A DNA stretch of 64,000 nucleotides, taken from assembly GCA_021775555.1 (NCBI GenBank), contig JAJFHP010000026.1, positions 1 to 64,000 on the forward strand. Reading direction: 5' to 3'. Made by a program: the position numbers and the translations under genes. Source of the stretch: Hyphomicrobiales bacterium (GTDB lineage Bacteria > Pseudomonadota > Alphaproteobacteria > Rhizobiales > Methyloligellaceae). Shown piece by piece: positions 1 through 7,439 of the stretch; the stretch's first letter is position 1, and each line of letters opens with the position of its first letter. The notes below the pieces were generated by a model, which worked only from the letters and a program-made list of their open reading frames with translations, searched no databases and was not told the DNA's origin.

Positions 1-644
1 TGCAGGATGCTGTTAACAGCCGTGTTCAGAAGATCGCGGTCATGGCTGACGATCAGAACGGTGTGCGGGTAGCCTCTGAGGAAATTCTCGAGCCATAGCG
101 TGCCTTCAAGGTCGAGATAGTTGGAGGGCTCATCGAGTAGCAAAATATCGGGTGCGGCGAACAAGGCACTTGCCAGAGCCACGCGCATCCGCCAGCCGCC
201 TGAAAACTCCGCGCAAGGACGCTGTTGTTCATCTTGCGAAAATCCCAGTCCCGACAGAATGGCCGCCGCCCGGGACGGGGCAGTATGCGCGCCGATATCT
301 GAGAGCCGCGTGTGTATTTCACCTATTCTGTTCGGGTCACTTGCCGTATCAGCCTCTGCGAGGAGCCTGGCGCGCTCTGTATCGGCTGCCAGCACGGTAT
401 CGATAAGCGATTCCGGACCGCCGGGAGCTTCCTGGGAGACGATCCCCATGCTGGCTTTTTTTGGCATGCGAATGTCACCGTCATCTGGCGAAATCTCACC
501 AGAGATCAGGCGTAGCAAAGTCGTCTTGCCGACACCGTTACGGCCCACCAGCCCCACCTTATGGCGCGGAGGTATGCCGGCGGTTGCTTTCTCAAAGAGC
601 AAGCGACCATCGATACGGTATGTGAGGTCATTGATGTGTAGCAT
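1..644 (-). CDS. ABC-F family ATP-binding protein (partial, N-terminal 214 residues)
   Basis: This is the N-terminal part of a soluble ABC-F ATPase, the family with two fused nucleotide-binding domains and no membrane domain that acts on ribosomes (EttA/Uup type). The first ABC domain is complete: Walker [10 protein letters not shown] at residues 34-42, signature FSGGW at 147-151, Walker [14 protein letters not shown] at 166-178, and the switch histidine in VSHDRD near 201. The linker and second domain lie beyond the left edge of the window. The start ATG at 644 gives [10 protein letters not shown], the usual beginning of the first domain. The gene is divergent from ndk. The exact ABC-F subgroup cannot be decided from this half. 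Confidence 0.9.
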   Translation of the reverse strand, partial: MLHINDLTYRIDGRLLFEKATAGIPPRHKVGLVGRNGVGKTTLLRLISGEISPDDGDIRMPKKASMGIVSQEAPGGPESLIDTVLAADTERARLLAEADTASDPNRIGEIHTRLSDIGAHTAPSRAAAILSGLGFSQDEQQRPCAEFSGGWRMRVALASALFAAPDILLLDEPSNYLDLEGTLWLENFLRGYPHTVLIVSHDRDLLNTAVNSIL

Positions 645-721
645 GGGTGTATCTCGAAGTACTTACGGTTTGCGCTCATAGCATGCCGGCAGGCCATTGG
701 CTAAAGCTGAGTTTGCAATGG

Positions 722-750
722 TTGCGGGAGTTATGGGTGGGAGCTATAAG
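722..750 (+). promoter_or_regulatory. Predicted promoter of ndk
   Basis: A -35 element TTGCGG (722-727) is followed after exactly 17 bp by TATAAG (745-750). This places a start site near 757, about 45 bp before the ndk ATG. The same layout occurs at other promoters in this window. Prediction from sequence only. Confidence 0.5.
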
Positions 751-802
751 CGCCTCAACTGCCGAACGGCAAATCTTAATTTTGAAAGCAGGAATTTACA
801 TT

Positions 803-1225
803 ATGGCCATCGAACGCACCCTCTCAATGATCAAGCCTGACGCCACTGCGCGCAACATCACCGGCGCAATAATTGCCAAGCTTGAAGAAGCCGGACTGCG
901 CGTCATCGCACAAAAACGTGTGAAATGGAGCGAAGCCCAGGCGCAGAAATTTTATGAAGTCCATGCCGAGCGTCCTTTCTACAATGATCTCGTCGCATTC
1001 ATGACATCAGGTCCGATTGTCATACAGGCTCTGGAAGGCGAGGGAGCGGTGGCAAAGAACCGTGAAGTCATGGGTGCTACCAATCCGGAAGAAGCTGACG
1101 CCGGAACCATCCGTGCAGAGTTTGCGGAGAATATCGAGCGTAATTCCGTGCACGGTTCCGACAGTGTCGAGAACGCGGCAGTGGAAATTGCATTATGCTT
1201 CGATGAGGACGAAATTGTCGGATAG
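803..1225 (+). CDS. ndk: Nucleoside diphosphate kinase
   Basis: This 140-residue protein has the normal family length. Ndk transfers the gamma-phosphate of ATP to nucleoside diphosphates through a phosphohistidine, keeping NTP and dNTP pools balanced in the cytoplasm. The N-terminal [14 protein letters not shown] and the active-site block [12 protein letters not shown] (catalytic His in SVHGSD) are diagnostic. The open frame extends upstream to 647, but the ATG at 803 is chosen because it gives the conserved N-terminus, has an AGGA about 10 bases upstream, and lies downstream of the predicted promoter at 722-750. Confidence 0.97.
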   Translation: MAIERTLSMIKPDATARNITGAIIAKLEEAGLRVIAQKRVKWSEAQAQKFYEVHAERPFYNDLVAFMTSGPIVIQALEGEGAVAKNREVMGATNPEEADAGTIRAEFAENIERNSVHGSDSVENAAVEIALCFDEDEIVG

Positions 1226-1234
1226 GGTGCGGCA

Positions 1235-1735
1235 ATGATTACTCCTGCCTACATTCAGAAGATGTCAGAATATAACCGTTGGATGAATGGCGGAATATAC
1301 GATGCCTGCGATGAGCTCAGTGATGAGCAACGCAAGAAAGATTGCGGAGCCTTTTTCAAATCTGTCCACGGCACCCTCAACCATATTCTTTGGTCCGATC
1401 AATTATGGATGCACCGGTTCGCAGCAACGCCAGCACCGCTCTCACCAGATATTCCTGGCTCGGCGTTGCAATATGAGTCTTACGAGGATTTGAAGCGAGA
1501 ACGTTCCGCATTCGATCAGGTCATCAATGATTGGGCCTCCAGCATCGAGGCTGCTGATCTGGAAGGTGATTTAAGCTGGTATTCGGGAGCAGCGGGGCGT
1601 GAGGTCACAAAACCCTTGTCGGTACTCATAACCCATTTGTTCAACCAGCAAACACACCATCGCGGTCAGGTACATTGTATGCTGACCGGATTTGGCATCA
1701 AAACTGCCGATACGGATCTGGCTTTAATGCCCTAG
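1235..1735 (+). CDS. DinB family protein (putative metal-binding four-helix bundle)
   Basis: This 166-residue protein matches the DinB/YfiT four-helix bundle fold. Members bind a divalent metal through three histidines; some are thiol transferases and most have no known reaction. Candidate ligands are the His in VHGTLNHILW (around residues 45-52) and the His pair in QQTHHRGQVH near residue 145. It starts 10 bp after ndk on the same strand, so it may be co-transcribed. Its stop overlaps the stop of the convergent EamA gene by 4 bp. The substrate is unknown. Confidence 0.8.
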   Translation: MITPAYIQKMSEYNRWMNGGIYDACDELSDEQRKKDCGAFFKSVHGTLNHILWSDQLWMHRFAATPAPLSPDIPGSALQYESYEDLKRERSAFDQVINDWASSIEAADLEGDLSWYSGAAGREVTKPLSVLITHLFNQQTHHRGQVHCMLTGFGIKTADTDLALMP

Positions 1736-2664
1736 GTGCGGCCTGTGCGCGTGACGAAGTGGAAAAGCTGCCCGTTAATAGCGGCAACGCCGATGATGAC
1801 AGCAACAAGACCAGCTGCGATTTGCCAGTTAAAGTTTTCCCCCAGAACCAGCACTCCGATGACAACACTGATGGCGGCGCGGGCATAGGCAACGCTTGAT
1901 GTTCCGACTGAGCCCAAGGTGTTCACAAGCCTGAAATATAGCGTGAAAGCGCCTGCCGTTGAAAACACAGCCAGGGCAATGACAGCCAAAATGGAGGTCC
2001 TGGTCGGTGTGAGGTCCAATGGGTGTTCGAAGATGAAACTGGCCGGCAGAAGGATCATCGCAGCAATTGACAGCGTACATACTGCTGTTGCTTCTGGGGT
2101 AATTTCCCTGAATCTCTTGCCATAGATCATGGCTATGGCGTAGCTGACAGTTGCCCCCGTGATTGCAAGCTGACCGGCAACATTTGCGCCGAGACCTCGC
2201 AAGGCTTCCACACCAATCAGGAGGCAAACCCCGCCCAGACCTGCCAGAACACCCAGGGAGTGTTCCAGGGTTACATGTTCATGACGCGTCCAGAACACCG
2301 TGATAAGGAACAGGAAAATCGGGGTTGTGGAATTGAGGATGCCTGCAAGTCCGCTATCCACATATTGCTGACCCCAGGTGATCATTGTAAACGGTATGAC
2401 GAATCCAAACAGCGCCTGAACAACGAGTTTTCGCCATGTTTGGATCCCTCGTGGAATTGTCAGCCGCCGCGCAATGACAACAAGCCAGAGGACAGTCGCT
2501 GCGATCATAACCCTGATGGCGACCAGGGTTACCGGGGTTATGCTTTCGACAGAGAGTTTTATCAATCCGTAGGATGCTCCCCAGAGAAGTGACAGCAGGG
2601 CAAGCAATGCAAACTCAAGGTGCATTGAGGGGTTGGTAAAGCCGGGAGGCACTGTGTTTTTCAT
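1732..2664 (-). CDS. EamA/DMT family transporter
   Basis: This 310-residue membrane protein has about ten hydrophobic segments arranged as two EamA repeats, typical of drug/metabolite transporters that export amino acids or small metabolites from the inner membrane. Motifs such as LWGASYGLIKLSVE near the N-terminus and WGQQYVDSGLAGILN in the middle of the first repeat fit the family. It is transcribed divergently from the ArsR-type regulator 63 bp away, and one copy of a shared 16-bp motif lies 3-18 bp before its ATG, so that regulator probably controls it. No ribosome-binding site is visible before the ATG. The substrate is not predictable. Confidence 0.85.
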   Translation of the reverse strand: MKNTVPPGFTNPSMHLEFALLALLSLLWGASYGLIKLSVESITPVTLVAIRVMIAATVLWLVVIARRLTIPRGIQTWRKLVVQALFGFVIPFTMITWGQQYVDSGLAGILNSTTPIFLFLITVFWTRHEHVTLEHSLGVLAGLGGVCLLIGVEALRGLGANVAGQLAITGATVSYAIAMIYGKRFREITPEATAVCTLSIAAMILLPASFIFEHPLDLTPTRTSILAVIALAVFSTAGAFTLYFRLVNTLGSVGTSSVAYARAAISVVIGVLVLGENFNWQIAAGLVAVIIGVAAINGQLFHFVTRTGRT

Positions 2665-2666
2665 AA

Positions 2667-2725
2667 TTCGTCAGTAACCGAATCATGAATGCTTGTCGAG
2701 GAATGACATTTCGTTTATAACCGAA
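2667..2725. promoter_or_regulatory. Two direct copies of a TTCGT-N3-TAACCGAA operator-like motif
   Basis: Two 16-bp copies lie at 2667-2682 and 2710-2725. Each has the palindromic ends TTCG and CGAA and a shared TAACCGAA half. They are 43 bp apart (about four helical turns), one next to each divergent start codon. They are the obvious candidates for binding by the ArsR-type regulator encoded at 2728. Confidence 0.55.
2693..2721 (+). promoter_or_regulatory. Predicted promoter giving a leaderless regulator mRNA
   Basis: TTGTCG (2693-2698), a 17-bp spacer and TATAAC (2716-2721) form a good sigma-70-type promoter. The expected start site 7 bp later coincides with the regulator's ATG at 2728, and no ribosome-binding site lies before that ATG. 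The -10 element lies inside the second operator copy, so binding there would block transcription. Confidence 0.5.
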
Positions 2726-2727
2726 CT

Positions 2728-3417
2728 ATGATCGAAGGTCCTTATATAGCGGAGGCAGCGGCGCTGATTGGCGATCCAAGTCGTGCAGCCATGCTGTCAG
2801 CACTGATGGACGGCAGGGCACTGACGGCGACGGAATTGGCCTATTCCTCAGGCATTACACCTCAGACCGCGAGCGGACATCTGGCCCGGCTAAAGGAGGC
2901 CAGGCTGGTTGAGGTCGAGAAGCAGGGCCGGCACCGCTACTACAGGCTGGCCAATGTACATGTGGCGCACGCGTTGGAAGCTTTGGCGGTTTTGGCGGTG
3001 CATGGGGCGCCTCGACATCGACCAACTGGACCGCGTGATGAGGCCTTGCGCTTTGCGAGAACTTGTTACGATCATCTGGCGGGGCGATTGGGGGTGGCAA
3101 TAACCCAATCGCTGTTGAGTGATGGTAGTCTCACACAAGCAGAAAACGCTTTTGCGTTTACTCCCGAAGGCAGAACAAGACTTGAGAAGTTTGGCCTCGA
3201 CTTTTCAAAAATAGGCAAGGGACGCCGCTCGGTCGCAACCCGGTGCCTGGACTGGAGTGAGCGAACTCCGCATCTGGGCGGAGCGCTGGGAGCATTGCTC
3301 CTGGAGGACCTGGACGCGCGTGACTGGCTTTCGAGGGTGCCGGGTTCTCGCGCGGTCACCCTGACGAAGGCTGGAAGAGCAGGAATGCGCAAACAGTTTG
3401 ACATTTCACTTGATTGA
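2728..3417 (+). CDS. ArsR-family winged-helix transcriptional regulator
   Basis: This 229-residue protein carries a winged helix-turn-helix at about residues 14-75 (recognition region TPQTASGHLARLKEARL, then the wing KQGRHRYYRL). The rest is a long C-terminal extension of about 140 residues, as in the large ArsR-like regulators. The short CxC metal-binding motif of ArsR/SmtB is absent, so a small-molecule or redox signal is more likely than a metal. It is divergent from an EamA exporter with repeated operator-like motifs between them, suggesting local autoregulation and control of export. The mRNA may be leaderless. Confidence 0.88.
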   Translation: MIEGPYIAEAAALIGDPSRAAMLSALMDGRALTATELAYSSGITPQTASGHLARLKEARLVEVEKQGRHRYYRLANVHVAHALEALAVLAVHGAPRHRPTGPRDEALRFARTCYDHLAGRLGVAITQSLLSDGSLTQAENAFAFTPEGRTRLEKFGLDFSKIGKGRRSVATRCLDWSERTPHLGGALGALLLEDLDARDWLSRVPGSRAVTLTKAGRAGMRKQFDISLD

Positions 3418-3483
3418 TCAAACGCAAAAGTGTGGCGTTGCATTCCACTGATGCTATCTTGATCCTCTGCTTGGAGTTTCCCA

Positions 3484-5571
3484 ATGGATGCCTGCATACC
3501 CATAGGCCACAGCGCCTGTCCGCATGATTGCCCTTCAACCTGCGCGCTGGACGTTGAGTTGCTGGACGATAACCGTATCGGGCGGGTGCGCGGCGCGAAG
3601 GACAACTCTTACACGGCCGGCGTCATCTGCGCCAAGGTCGCACGCTATGCCGAACGCATTCACCATCCGGACAGGTTGAAGACGCCCCTTAGGCGCAAGG
3701 GTGCAAAAGGTTCACTTGAATTTGAACCGGTCAGTTGGGACGATGCCCTCGACATCACGGCGCAGAATCTGCTGGAAGCGGAAGAACGCCATGGCCCGGC
3801 GGCCGTGTGGCCATATTATTTTGCAGGGACCATGGGGCTGTTGATGCGTGACGGCATCAACCGGTTGCGGCACGCCAAGCGCTATTCAGGCATCTTCAAC
3901 ACCATCTGTACCCCGCTTGCCCAGTCCGGTTTTATGGCTGGTGCAGGCCAACTCATGGGGCCGGACCCCCGTGAGATGGCGAAGTCGGACCTGGTGGTGA
4001 TCTGGGGATCCAACCCTGTCAGTACCCAGGTCAATGTGATGACGCATGCCACACGAGCGCGAAAAGAGCGCGGTGCGAAAATTACGGTTGTTGATGTCTA
4101 TCGCAATGGCACAGTGCGTCAGGCGGACATTGCACTCATAATTCGTCCCGGCACGGACGGCGCATTGGCGTGCGCTATCATGCATGTGCTCTTTCGTGAT
4201 GGTTTGGCGGACCTGGACTATCTCGCAAAATACGCGGATTGCCCGGAGGAATTTAGAGCTCACCTTGCGCAAAAGACACCGCAATGGGCGTCTGCCATCA
4301 CGGGTCTGCGGGTGGATGAAATAGAAGCCTTCGCGCAGCTGATCGGAAACACACCAAAGAGCTATTTTCGTTGCGGATACGGCTTTGCCCGGTCACGAAA
4401 TGGCGCGGTGAACATGCATGCAGTGACCTGCATTCCGACCATTACCGGTGCATGGGCACACGAGGGCGGTGGTGCTTTTTTTGGAAACAACGCCATCTAT
4501 CACTGGGACAAATCCATGATCGAGGGGTTGGATGCTAAAGATCCGCGCGTGCGGATGCTTGATCAATCGCGTATCGGACCTGTTTTGACCAATGACCCTC
4601 AAGATATCGGTGAAGGGCCGCCAGTGACAGCGCTGTTCGTGCAAAACATGAACCCGGTGGCGGTTGCCCCGGAACAGGACAAGGTGAAAGCCGGATTTGC
4701 GCGTGATGATCTGTTTGTCTGCGTCCATGAACAGTTCATGACCGAAACAGCCCAGCTGGCTGATATCGTGTTGCCGGCCACCATGTTCCTGGAGCATGAC
4801 GATTTTTACCAGGGCGGCGGGCACCAGCATATCCTGCTTGGGCCGAAACTCATCGATCCCCCTGGTGAGTGCCGTTCCAACCATGATGTTCTTTGTGCCC
4901 TTGCCGAGCGTGTGGGGGCAGAGCATCCGGGATTTAAAATGAGTAGTCGCGAATTGATCGACTGGACATTGCAGGCGTCGGGCTGGGGCAATCTGGAGAA
5001 TCTGGAAGAACAGAAATGGATCGATTGCCAGCCTGATTTTGACACTTCGCATTATGTGAACGGCTTTGGCTGGCCGGATGGGAAATTCCATTTCAAGCCC
5101 GATTGGCGCAAGGTGACCCTTGCGATAACCACGCCGCTCGGGCCGATAGACGATATGCCCGATTTTCCCGACCACTGGGAAGTAATCGAGGAAGCCGATG
5201 AGGCGCATCCCTTCCGCCTCGTTACAGCGCCTGCGCGCAACTACCTCAACTCGACATTCTCCGAGACGCCGACATCCCAGGCGAAGGAAGGGGCGCCCGC
5301 TGCCATGATTCATCCCGATGACCTGACCGAGCTTGGAATATCCGAAGGCGCACGCATCGCGATGGGAAATGAGCGTGGTGAAATCAGACTGCTGGCGCGC
5401 GCATTTGAGGGTGTTCAAAGAGGCGTGGTGATCGTCGAGGCAATTCCAAAAAACGACAAATTTGAGGGTGGGAAGGGTATCAACACGCTGACAGGAGCTG
5501 ATGCAGCGGCCCCCTTTGGCGGTGCCGCCTTCCACGACAATCATGTTTGGATCAGGAGGGAAAACCCATGA
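3484..5571 (+). CDS. Molybdopterin-dependent oxidoreductase, [4Fe-4S] containing
   Basis: This 695-residue protein has the domain order of the DMSO-reductase superfamily: an N-terminal [4Fe-4S] site with Cys12-x3-Cys16-x3-Cys20 and Cys49, the large molybdopterin-binding body (VIWGSNPVSTQ, EQFMTETAQLADIVLPA), and a C-terminal dinucleotide-binding domain (MIHPDDLTELGI, ARIAMGNERGEI). There is no Tat signal, so it is predicted cytoplasmic. Two-electron oxidation or reduction of a small organic substrate is expected, but the substrate is unknown. It leads a tight operon: its TGA overlaps the ATG of the next gene. The ATG at 3484 is preceded by TTGGAG. Confidence 0.9.
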   Translation: MDACIPIGHSACPHDCPSTCALDVELLDDNRIGRVRGAKDNSYTAGVICAKVARYAERIHHPDRLKTPLRRKGAKGSLEFEPVSWDDALDITAQNLLEAEERHGPAAVWPYYFAGTMGLLMRDGINRLRHAKRYSGIFNTICTPLAQSGFMAGAGQLMGPDPREMAKSDLVVIWGSNPVSTQVNVMTHATRARKERGAKITVVDVYRNGTVRQADIALIIRPGTDGALACAIMHVLFRDGLADLDYLAKYADCPEEFRAHLAQKTPQWASAITGLRVDEIEAFAQLIGNTPKSYFRCGYGFARSRNGAVNMHAVTCIPTITGAWAHEGGGAFFGNNAIYHWDKSMIEGLDAKDPRVRMLDQSRIGPVLTNDPQDIGEGPPVTALFVQNMNPVAVAPEQDKVKAGFARDDLFVCVHEQFMTETAQLADIVLPATMFLEHDDFYQGGGHQHILLGPKLIDPPGECRSNHDVLCALAERVGAEHPGFKMSSRELIDWTLQASGWGNLENLEEQKWIDCQPDFDTSHYVNGFGWPDGKFHFKPDWRKVTLAITTPLGPIDDMPDFPDHWEVIEEADEAHPFRLVTAPARNYLNSTFSETPTSQAKEGAPAAMIHPDDLTELGISEGARIAMGNERGEIRLLARAFEGVQRGVVIVEAIPKNDKFEGGKGINTLTGADAAAPFGGAAFHDNHVWIRRENP

Positions 5572-5957
5572 CCAAGAAGGTGACATATTCTAATCCGCCA
5601 AGCTCGGGTGAACCTCTCGGGCTCTATTCTCAAATAGCCCGAGTGCCCTCCGGGGAACTGGTATTCATTGCCGGCCAATTAGCGCCGGGCAACTTTGCGG
5701 TCCAGTTCAACAGTGTCTTCAAAGCTATTGGTGATATTTTAAATGACCTTGGAACCGAATATGACTCGGTCGTGAAATTTACAACCTATCTGGTGGATGC
5801 AGACGACATTGAGCAATTCATGGAGCTACGGGAAAAGTTGTTTCCCAATCTGTTCTCAGCAGCAAGCTATCCACCAAATACACTTTTGATTGTCGATCGG
5901 CTTGTGAAGGAAGAATTTCGAATTGAAGTTGAAGCGGTAGTGAGGTTGCCTGAGTAA
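5568..5957 (+). CDS. Rid-family protein lacking the catalytic arginine (copy 1)
   Basis: This 129-residue protein has the RidA/YjgF fold (FIAGQLAP, the VVKFTTYLVD strand, LFPNL). Classical RidA deaminates reactive enamines and imines and needs an arginine near residue 105; here the corresponding block reads YPPNTLLIVD with Asn104, so deaminase activity is doubtful. The ATG at 5568 overlaps the preceding stop as ATGA and follows AGGAGGG; an upstream in-frame TTG at 5547 is less likely. It is a tandem paralogue of the next gene, and both probably act on the product of the molybdopterin enzyme. Confidence 0.88.
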   Translation: MTKKVTYSNPPSSGEPLGLYSQIARVPSGELVFIAGQLAPGNFAVQFNSVFKAIGDILNDLGTEYDSVVKFTTYLVDADDIEQFMELREKLFPNLFSAASYPPNTLLIVDRLVKEEFRIEVEAVVRLPE

Positions 5958-5979
5958 ATATGTCGTGGAGAAAAGTTAC

Positions 5980-6426
5980 ATGCCGAAGCACGTCACATAT
6001 TACAATCCACCGAAAGCCAGACAATTGACGAGCCTGTATTCTCATGTGGCGCGGGTCAGTGCTGGTGAGCAGGCTTATATCGCAGGACAGGTTGCGAGCG
6101 ATGCAGCTGCAAAAGGGGGCGGGTTCGATGCCCAATTTCATGAGGTCTTCGATGCGATTGGAGTCATCCTTGACGACCTTGGTGCGGACTTTAATTCAGT
6201 AGCAAAGTTCACAACATACTTGGTTGGTACGGAGCACATCACACCCTTCAGAGAGTTGCGCGATGAGTTGTTCCCAAAAATCTTCGAAGGCCCGCTTTAT
6301 CCGCCAAATACGCTGATTGTTGTTGAGGCGCTAGGGAGCCCAGATTGGCTGATCGAAGTTGAAACGGTTGCGGGCATGCATGTCCAGCAGGACCTTCAAA
6401 CACGAGCATTTATGAGAAATGGGTAA
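5980..6426 (+). CDS. Rid-family protein lacking the catalytic arginine (copy 2)
   Basis: This 148-residue paralogue of the preceding protein shares the N-terminal block VTYxNPP, YIAGQV, VAKFTTYLV and LYPPNTLIVV. The position of the RidA catalytic Arg is again Asn (Asn110), and there is a C-terminal extension of about 15 residues. The ATG at 5980 is preferred because GTGGAG lies 10 bases upstream; a GTG at 5965 is the alternative. The two copies have diverged clearly, so this is an old duplication that may form a hetero-oligomer or process two related intermediates. Confidence 0.86.
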   Translation: MPKHVTYYNPPKARQLTSLYSHVARVSAGEQAYIAGQVASDAAAKGGGFDAQFHEVFDAIGVILDDLGADFNSVAKFTTYLVGTEHITPFRELRDELFPKIFEGPLYPPNTLIVVEALGSPDWLIEVETVAGMHVQQDLQTRAFMRNG

Positions 6427-6430
6427 GGAC

Positions 6431-7432
6431 ATGGCCAAACCTAAAGTTGTCGTTTGGATGCCGATGTACGACCAGACCGGCCATCAGTGGTTTGAAGAAG
6501 CGGGCGCTGATCTGGTGGTCGTGGATTCAATCGACGCACAGGCCGTCATGGCCGAGCTTCCAGACGCTAAAGCCATCTGGGTGAGAACGCCTGAACGGAT
6601 CACCGCTGAAATGATGGATGCAGCGCCTGAACTGGTGGTCATTTCCACATCGGGCTTTGGCACAGACAATGTGGATATTCCCGCAGCGACGGAACGCGGG
6701 ATTCTCGTCGTTAACAATCTGGGGTTTGGCCGCAAGCCGGTCTCCGAACATACAATCATGCTGATGCTGGCCGTGATGAACCGACTCACATGGGGGGACA
6801 GGGCCACGCGTGATGGTTCTGGCTGGGAAGCGCGCACCAATGCAGGCTTTTTGGAGCTTGAGGGTTCCACCGTGGGAATTCTTGGTCTTGGCTATATCGG
6901 CTCTGAGCTCACGCGCAAACTCACAACCGGGTTCCGCTGCCGGGTGCTTGTCTATGACCCCTATGTGGACAAGCGCATCCCCTTCACCGTCGGCGCGGAA
7001 ATGGTTGATGATCTCGATGAAATGCTGAAGCAAATAAGTATTTTATGCATCTGCGCTGAACTCACCGATGAGACCCGCGAAATGATATCAAAGCGCGAGC
7101 TGGAACTCCTGCCGAAGGGCTCCATCGTCGTCAACACGGCGCGTGGCGCGATCCTGGATATTGATGCCCTGACGGAGGCACTTGCCTCGGGGCATATTTT
7201 TGGAGCTGGTATCGATACGACCTTTCCCGAGCCACTGCCAGCCTCTCACCCCCTGCTGAAGAATGAAAATGTGATCTTCACTCCTCATACGGCCGGTCTG
7301 ACCACCTCAACAGCGACCGCGCAGACGCGTTTTGCGGTTAATCAGGTAATGAGCATTGTGGGGGGAGGTGAACCGACATTCCCTCTCAATCGCGAAGCCT
7401 GGGAGGGGAAGGTTTCGCGGCAGCCGAAATAA
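6431..7432 (+). CDS. D-isomer-specific 2-hydroxyacid dehydrogenase
   Basis: This 333-residue protein is of normal length for the NAD(P)-dependent D-2-hydroxyacid dehydrogenases, which interconvert 2-keto and D-2-hydroxy acids. Visible elements are the dinucleotide loop GLGYIG at 152-157 and the catalytic triad Arg238 (VVNTARG), Glu267 (TTFPEPLP) and His286 (FTPHTAG). The ATG at 6431 follows the previous stop by 4 bp; an ATG at 6419 would overlap it. It ends the operon with the molybdopterin enzyme and both Rid proteins, and is convergent with the P450 gene 7 bp away. The specific substrate is not evident. Confidence 0.9.
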   Translation: MAKPKVVVWMPMYDQTGHQWFEEAGADLVVVDSIDAQAVMAELPDAKAIWVRTPERITAEMMDAAPELVVISTSGFGTDNVDIPAATERGILVVNNLGFGRKPVSEHTIMLMLAVMNRLTWGDRATRDGSGWEARTNAGFLELEGSTVGILGLGYIGSELTRKLTTGFRCRVLVYDPYVDKRIPFTVGAEMVDDLDEMLKQISILCICAELTDETREMISKRELELLPKGSIVVNTARGAILDIDALTEALASGHIFGAGIDTTFPEPLPASHPLLKNENVIFTPHTAGLTTSTATAQTRFAVNQVMSIVGGGEPTFPLNREAWEGKVSRQPK

Positions 7433-7439
7433 CGCCAGC

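Noticed and set aside
4393-5586. A 397-codon open frame on the minus strand inside the molybdopterin oxidoreductase gene
   Set aside because: It is antisense to a clearly conserved protein, is rich in Arg/His/Cys with no domain pattern, and has no ribosome-binding site. It is a by-product of codon bias.
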